Source: Bifidobacteriaceae bacterium
GTDB lineage: Bacteria > Actinomycetota > Actinomycetes > Actinomycetales > WQXJ01
Direction of reading: 5' to 3'
NCBI GenBank assembly: GCA_031266115.1
Contig: JAISBQ010000345.1
Location: forward strand, 1-9,905
Length of the DNA: 9,905 nt
Below, piece by piece: positions 7,459 through 9,905 of this stretch (positions are counted from its first letter, which is position 1; each line of letters starts with the position of its first letter). Position numbers and translations under genes: made by a program. Below the pieces are notes generated by a model. The model was not told the origin of the DNA, made no database searches, and worked only from the letters and a program-made list of their open reading frames with translations.

Positions 7459-7483
7459 TGGCGGGTCCTTTGTGGATCCGCCA
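7459..7483 (+). promoter_or_regulatory. Leader hairpin upstream of the DUF5679 gene (possible attenuator)
   Basis: TGGCGGGTCC (7459-7468) pairs with GGATCCGCCA (7474-7483) over 10 positions including one G-U pair, with a 5-nt loop TTTGT. It is followed by TTTCTAT and then the ribosome binding site. The hairpin plus short T-rich tail between promoter and start resembles a weak intrinsic terminator or an mRNA-stabilising 5' stem. Confidence 0.5.
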
Positions 7484-7505
7484 TTTCTATGAACGGAGTC
7501 ATTGG

Positions 7506-7661
7506 ATGGCCGAGACTTACACGGGCGAGTTCTACTGCGTCAAGTGCAAGGAGAAGCGCGAAGCCGAAGGGCATGTGGTGGTGACCAACGGCCGACGGAT
7601 GGCCAAGGGAGTCTGCCCCGTGTGCAGCACCACGGTGAACCGCATCATCGGCAAGGCCTAG
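7506..7661 (+). CDS. DUF5679 zinc-ribbon protein
   Basis: A 51-aa protein from ATG 7506, preceded by a clear Shine-Dalgarno (GGAG at 7495-7498, 7-nt spacing). An upstream in-frame GTG at 7470 falls inside the leader hairpin and is rejected. The sequence opens MAETYTGEFYCVKCKEKREA and ends with CPVC...NRIIGKA. The four cysteines C11, C14, C37 and C40 form a C-x2-C...C-x2-C metal site. This matches the short, highly conserved actinobacterial DUF5679 family, whose function is unknown; a small intracellular zinc-binding role is the reasonable inference. The gene is monocistronic by layout: its own leader lies upstream and a strong hairpin terminator starts 43 bp after its stop. Confidence 0.85.
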   Translation: MAETYTGEFYCVKCKEKREAEGHVVVTNGRRMAKGVCPVCSTTVNRIIGKA

Positions 7662-7703
7662 GGGCACGCGCGAAGACGGGGTCACGACCTATTCGTCCCT
7701 TGA

Positions 7704-7738
7704 CCAGTGGCCCGGTGGCCAGTCCACCGGGCCACTGG
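7704..7738. terminator. Perfect 15-bp hairpin terminator after the DUF5679 gene
   Basis: The left arm at 7704-7718 (CCAGTGGCCCGGTGG) is exactly complementary to the right arm at 7724-7738, with the 5-nt loop CCAGT. It begins 43 bp after the stop of the DUF5679 gene. No U-tract follows, as usual for high-GC actinobacterial hairpin terminators. Confidence 0.8.
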
Positions 7739-7778
7739 CGTGTGTCCGGGGATAGGGCGGCCGTGCGCTGCTCCGGAG

Positions 7779-7787
7779 TTATCCACA
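7779..7787 (+). promoter_or_regulatory. Perfect DnaA-box sequence upstream of the ThiF-like gene
   Basis: TTATCCACA at 7779-7787 is identical to the classical DnaA-box consensus. It is the only copy noticed, about 80 bp before the ATG of the ThiF-like gene, so it is not a replication origin. It may be a DnaA-regulated promoter element, a titration site or chance. Confidence 0.4.
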
Positions 7788-7866
7788 GGATCGACGGCGT
7801 CAAAGTGACGCGCACACCGTCCGCGGGGCACAGTGTGGTGTCATCCCTTCGACCAAGGCGGACGCC

Positions 7867-8937
7867 ATGCACTTCAAACGCGGCCTCACCCCACTGTGGC
7901 GCTCCGAGCATGAGACACAGATCGGCTTCGAGCCACGCATTGCCCGCCGCCTGACGCTCAACGACCCAAGCGAACACGCCCTGGTCGCGGCTCTGACAAT
8001 CGAACACACGCTCCCCCAACTGCGAGGGGTGCTTATCCGTGCTCACGCCGATCCTGCGCGAGCCGAGGCGATCGTGGGCGAGTTGGCCGATTCCGGGGTA
8101 CTCCACATCTCCCCACGGGCCACCTCGCGGACCGGAGTCCCGCCCGGCGCCCGCGAGATGCTCAGCCCGGCGGCGGAGTCCCGAGCTTTGCTACGCGACG
8201 ATGACGGGTGGCCGACGGTCGCCAAGCTCATCGAATCGACTGTCCACGTGGTGGGGCTCGGGCGCACCGGAGCCCGTATCGCTGTGACACTCGCCGCCAG
8301 CGGGATCGGGCACCTGCGCCTCACCGACTCCAGGCCGGTCACGCCTCGCGACTGCGGCACGGACTATGACACCCACGATGTCGGCAAACCCCGCGACGCC
8401 GTGATCAAAGCGCGGATTCGCACCATCCCAGGCAGCCGCGTGATCGCCTCGGGACCCGCCACCGAGGATGATGCGACCGTGCTGGTTGACACCGATGTCT
8501 GCGACATTGTGCGTGCCCGCGACCTGGTGTTTCACAGCGTCCCTCACCTTTCGGTGGTGCTCAGCGAGATATCCGGCACCGTCGGACCGTGGGTCACGCC
8601 CGGCGCCGGGCCATGCCTGCGCTGCCTCGCGCTTCACCGGACGGACGAGGACCCGGCATGGCCGGGTATGGCGACCCAGGTGTCCGTCAAGTCCGCCGTC
8701 GCCGCGCGCGGCGAAGATCCCGCGCTGGCCGGCCTCATCGGTAGCTATGCCGCCGCGCAGGTTGTCTGCGCGCTCACTGGCCACCGGCCGCCGTGTGCGG
8801 AGACAACCATCGCGTTCCACCTGCCCGACTACACCACAAGCGCCATCCGGTGGACGCCCCATCCCGAATGTGGATGCATCGCCCCTCCCGCGGACGGCGA
8901 TGTCGCCTTTGACGAGCCCGTCACGACGACCGCCTGA
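7867..8937 (+). CDS. ThiF/E1-like adenylyltransferase-family protein with RRE-like N-terminus
   Basis: A 356-aa protein from ATG 7867, with Shine-Dalgarno AAGGCGG at 7855-7861 and 5-nt spacing. Residues 1-125 resemble the winged-helix/RRE-like N-terminus of actinobacterial ThiF proteins that databases often name TOMM precursor leader-peptide-binding proteins. From residue 126 the E1-like Rossmann fold begins: VVGLGRTGARIA with the GxGxxG loop at 130-135, then HDVGKPRDAVIKARI, the VDTDVCD segment (D208, D210) in place of the family's acidic adenylation motif, and SGTVGPWVTPGAGPCLRC. Zinc ligands are C250-x2-C253 and C335-G-C337. ThiF/E1 proteins adenylate a C-terminal carboxylate using ATP; here activity is uncertain because the arginine finger and the conserved TDN are not obvious. 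No YcaO or precursor peptide is visible. The gene follows DUF5679 on the same strand and is convergent with the next gene. Confidence 0.8.
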   Translation: MHFKRGLTPLWRSEHETQIGFEPRIARRLTLNDPSEHALVAALTIEHTLPQLRGVLIRAHADPARAEAIVGELADSGVLHISPRATSRTGVPPGAREMLSPAAESRALLRDDDGWPTVAKLIESTVHVVGLGRTGARIAVTLAASGIGHLRLTDSRPVTPRDCGTDYDTHDVGKPRDAVIKARIRTIPGSRVIASGPATEDDATVLVDTDVCDIVRARDLVFHSVPHLSVVLSEISGTVGPWVTPGAGPCLRCLALHRTDEDPAWPGMATQVSVKSAVAARGEDPALAGLIGSYAAAQVVCALTGHRPPCAETTIAFHLPDYTTSAIRWTPHPECGCIAPPADGDVAFDEPVTTTA

Positions 8938-8965
8938 TGCCGCCGGCACGCACGAGGCTCGCCAA

Positions 8966-9022
8966 GCACCGTGGCCTCGCCGGGCACGGCGGTGACAGAC
9001 CGCACCCGACGAGGCCACGTGC
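8966..9022. terminator. Bidirectional terminator hairpin between convergent genes
   Basis: GCAC-C-GTGGCCTCG (8966-8979) pairs with CGAGGCCACGTGC (9010-9022), with a single bulged C. Inside, GGG/CCC-type pairing and an inner GCGGT-GACAG-ACCGC stem continue the structure. It fills the 91-bp gap between the stop at 8935-8937 and the opposing stop at 9029-9031, so it can serve both genes. Confidence 0.7.
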
Positions 9023-9028
9023 CTCGAC

Positions 9029-9905
9029 TCAGACGATCGTCGCGCCCCGGGAGGCGATCTTGCGGACCGTCGAGAGGTAGCGGACCGTCGGGGCAACGGT
9101 CGCCGACCCGGCGTAGGCGGTGCGCATCTTCCAGATCCCGGACTTCACCTTCGCAGGCACCTTGACGGTCGCCGCGCCGTTCTTCAGGGTGAAGGTCTTG
9201 GTGACCACCTTCTTGCCCTTGGTCCAGGTGACCTTGATCTTTCCCGTAACCGGGCTGACACCGGGCGCGGTGACCTTGACCTTGACCGATGCGGCCGCGG
9301 ACAGCTTCCACTTGCTGAGCTTGATGGTCGGATTGGCCTTGGTCTTCGTCGTGGCCGGCGGATCGCCTTGACCCGGCGGTGCGACTGTGGTGGTCGCCGT
9401 GGGTCCGGGCACGGTCACCGTGGGGCCAGGCACAGTCGCCGTGGGGCCGGGCACTGAAACCTCGACGGGAGCCACCACCAAGCCGGCCACGGCAGCGTTC
9501 AACGCATCGGCAGCGGCTTGCACCTGCGCGGCGGTCGGATTGGCGCTCGCGGCAAGGAGGACCTCGGCCGCGTCGATCGCCGTGCTCACGGCCGCGTACG
9601 AGGCGGCCGTGTACGAGTCCGGATCCAGAGCCCTTGCGGTAGCCACCACCTGACGCAACCCCACCATGGTCACCGCTGGCGTGGCTCCGTCCCAGTACGC
9701 GGTGAGTGTGGTGTCGGCCGTGACCGGGGCCGTGGAGCTATACGCGAGCCCAGATGCCGTGTACCACCCGGAGAACGTGTGGCCCGCCCGCGTCGGGACG
9801 TACTCCTCGACCGGATCGCCTGCAGTGACCACGACGACGATCTGACGGTTGCCCTGGTCGGTCGCGGCTTCCTTGTAGCCGTAATCCAGCACGACGTTGA
9901 CCCGG
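9029..9905 (-). CDS. Large surface-type protein, C-terminal part (InlB B-repeat, FIVAR, VPGPT linker, Ig-like)
   Basis: The minus-strand frame is open from the right edge (first codon at 9904-9902, RVNVVLDYGYKEA) to TGA at 9031-9029; the N-terminus lies outside the window, so GTG 9892 is not taken as a start. In protein order: an InlB B-type repeat (about 9905-9680; VPTRAGHTFSGWYT, TADTTLTAYW), one FIVAR repeat (about 9673-9467; SYTAASYAAVSTAI), a linker with three VPGPT units (9455-9393), and a C-terminal Lys-rich Ig-like domain (about 9343-9029; GKIKVTWTKGKKVVTK, NGAATVKVPAKVKSG). There is no LPXTG or terminal transmembrane segment. The modules are those of Gram-positive adhesins and extracellular glycosidases. 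It shares FIVAR and Ig-type modules with the large gene at the left of the window, and its 3' end is convergent with the ThiF-like gene. Confidence 0.8.
   Translation of the reverse strand, partial: RVNVVLDYGYKEAATDQGNRQIVVVVTAGDPVEEYVPTRAGHTFSGWYTASGLAYSSTAPVTADTTLTAYWDGATPAVTMVGLRQVVATARALDPDSYTAASYAAVSTAIDAAEVLLAASANPTAAQVQAAADALNAAVAGLVVAPVEVSVPGPTATVPGPTVTVPGPTATTTVAPPGQGDPPATTKTKANPTIKLSKWKLSAAASVKVKVTAPGVSPVTGKIKVTWTKGKKVVTKTFTLKNGAATVKVPAKVKSGIWKMRTAYAGSATVAPTVRYLSTVRKIASRGATIV
9393..9455 (-). repeat. Three 21-bp tandem units encoding VPGPT linker
   Basis: Units at 9393-9413, 9414-9434 and 9435-9455 share the plus-strand form GTCRCCGTGGGKCCRGGCAC and differ at few positions. On the coding strand they give V-P-G-P-T followed by A/V-T. 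The near-identity suggests fairly recent in-frame slippage or duplication in a flexible linker, which could vary in copy number between strains. Confidence 0.75.

Noticed and set aside
6569..7492. 307-aa plus-strand frame overlapping the end of the HNH gene
   Set aside because: Its Pro/Ser/Thr/Arg-rich composition arises from out-of-frame reading of the HNH domain; the overlapped frame carries the real HNH residues.
8191..9096. 301-aa open frame on the minus strand
   Set aside because: It is antisense to the ThiF-like gene, which has clear motifs, and it also overlaps the convergent terminator and the 3' end of the opposing gene.
1..9905. CRISPR arrays, tRNA or rRNA genes, insertion sequences, integrases
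   Set aside because: Looked for on both strands by eye; no regularly spaced direct repeats, cloverleaf-like segments or transposase motifs were found.

Overview
The window is about 9.9 kb of GC-rich DNA with strong G/C preference at third codon positions. It carries families typical of Actinomycetota: a DUF222-type HNH protein, a DUF5679 zinc-ribbon protein, an actinobacterial ThiF/E1-like protein, and large secreted proteins built from FIVAR and Ig-like modules. I would place it in a Gram-positive actinobacterium, but I cannot fix the genus or family from sequence alone.

Layout, left to right. (1) Positions 1-4522 (+) hold the C-terminal part of a very large secreted multidomain protein whose N-terminus lies outside the window. 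The visible order is two tandem lectin-like (DUF1349 / beta-xylosidase C-terminal-like) domains, Ig-like and FnIII domains, seven FIVAR repeats and two Big_2-type Ig domains. An in-frame TAA at 782-784 interrupts the second lectin domain, and the same frame stays open after it to 4522, so the gene is split by a single nonsense codon. (2) A 24-position near-perfect hairpin (4571-4625) follows as terminator. (3) A roughly 320-bp gap with palindromes leads to a probably leaderless GTG start at 4945 for a DUF222/13E12-family HNH endonuclease-like protein (4945-7119). (4) Next is a doubtful small zinc-ribbon ORF (7140-7382, or only 7305-7382). (5) A 51-aa DUF5679 zinc-ribbon protein (7506-7661) has a leader hairpin upstream and a perfect 15-bp terminator hairpin downstream. 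(6) A ThiF/E1-like protein with a probable RRE-like N-terminus follows (7867-8937); a perfect DnaA-box sequence lies in its upstream region. (7) Convergent to it, on the minus strand, is the C-terminal part of a second large surface-type protein (9029 to beyond 9905) with an InlB B-type repeat, one FIVAR repeat, a VPGPT-repeat linker and a terminal Ig-like domain.

The two outer genes are both modular extracellular proteins sharing FIVAR and Ig-type modules, plausibly involved in glycan binding or degradation, or adhesion; no catalytic domain is visible. The middle genes look like intracellular housekeeping or accessory genes. I see no CRISPR array, tRNA, rRNA, integrase or transposase. The points most worth a second look are the in-frame stop in an otherwise intact giant gene, the tiny CxxC...CxxC ORF with a good ribosome binding site, the leader hairpin before DUF5679, and the RRE-like E1 protein standing without any visible RiPP partner.
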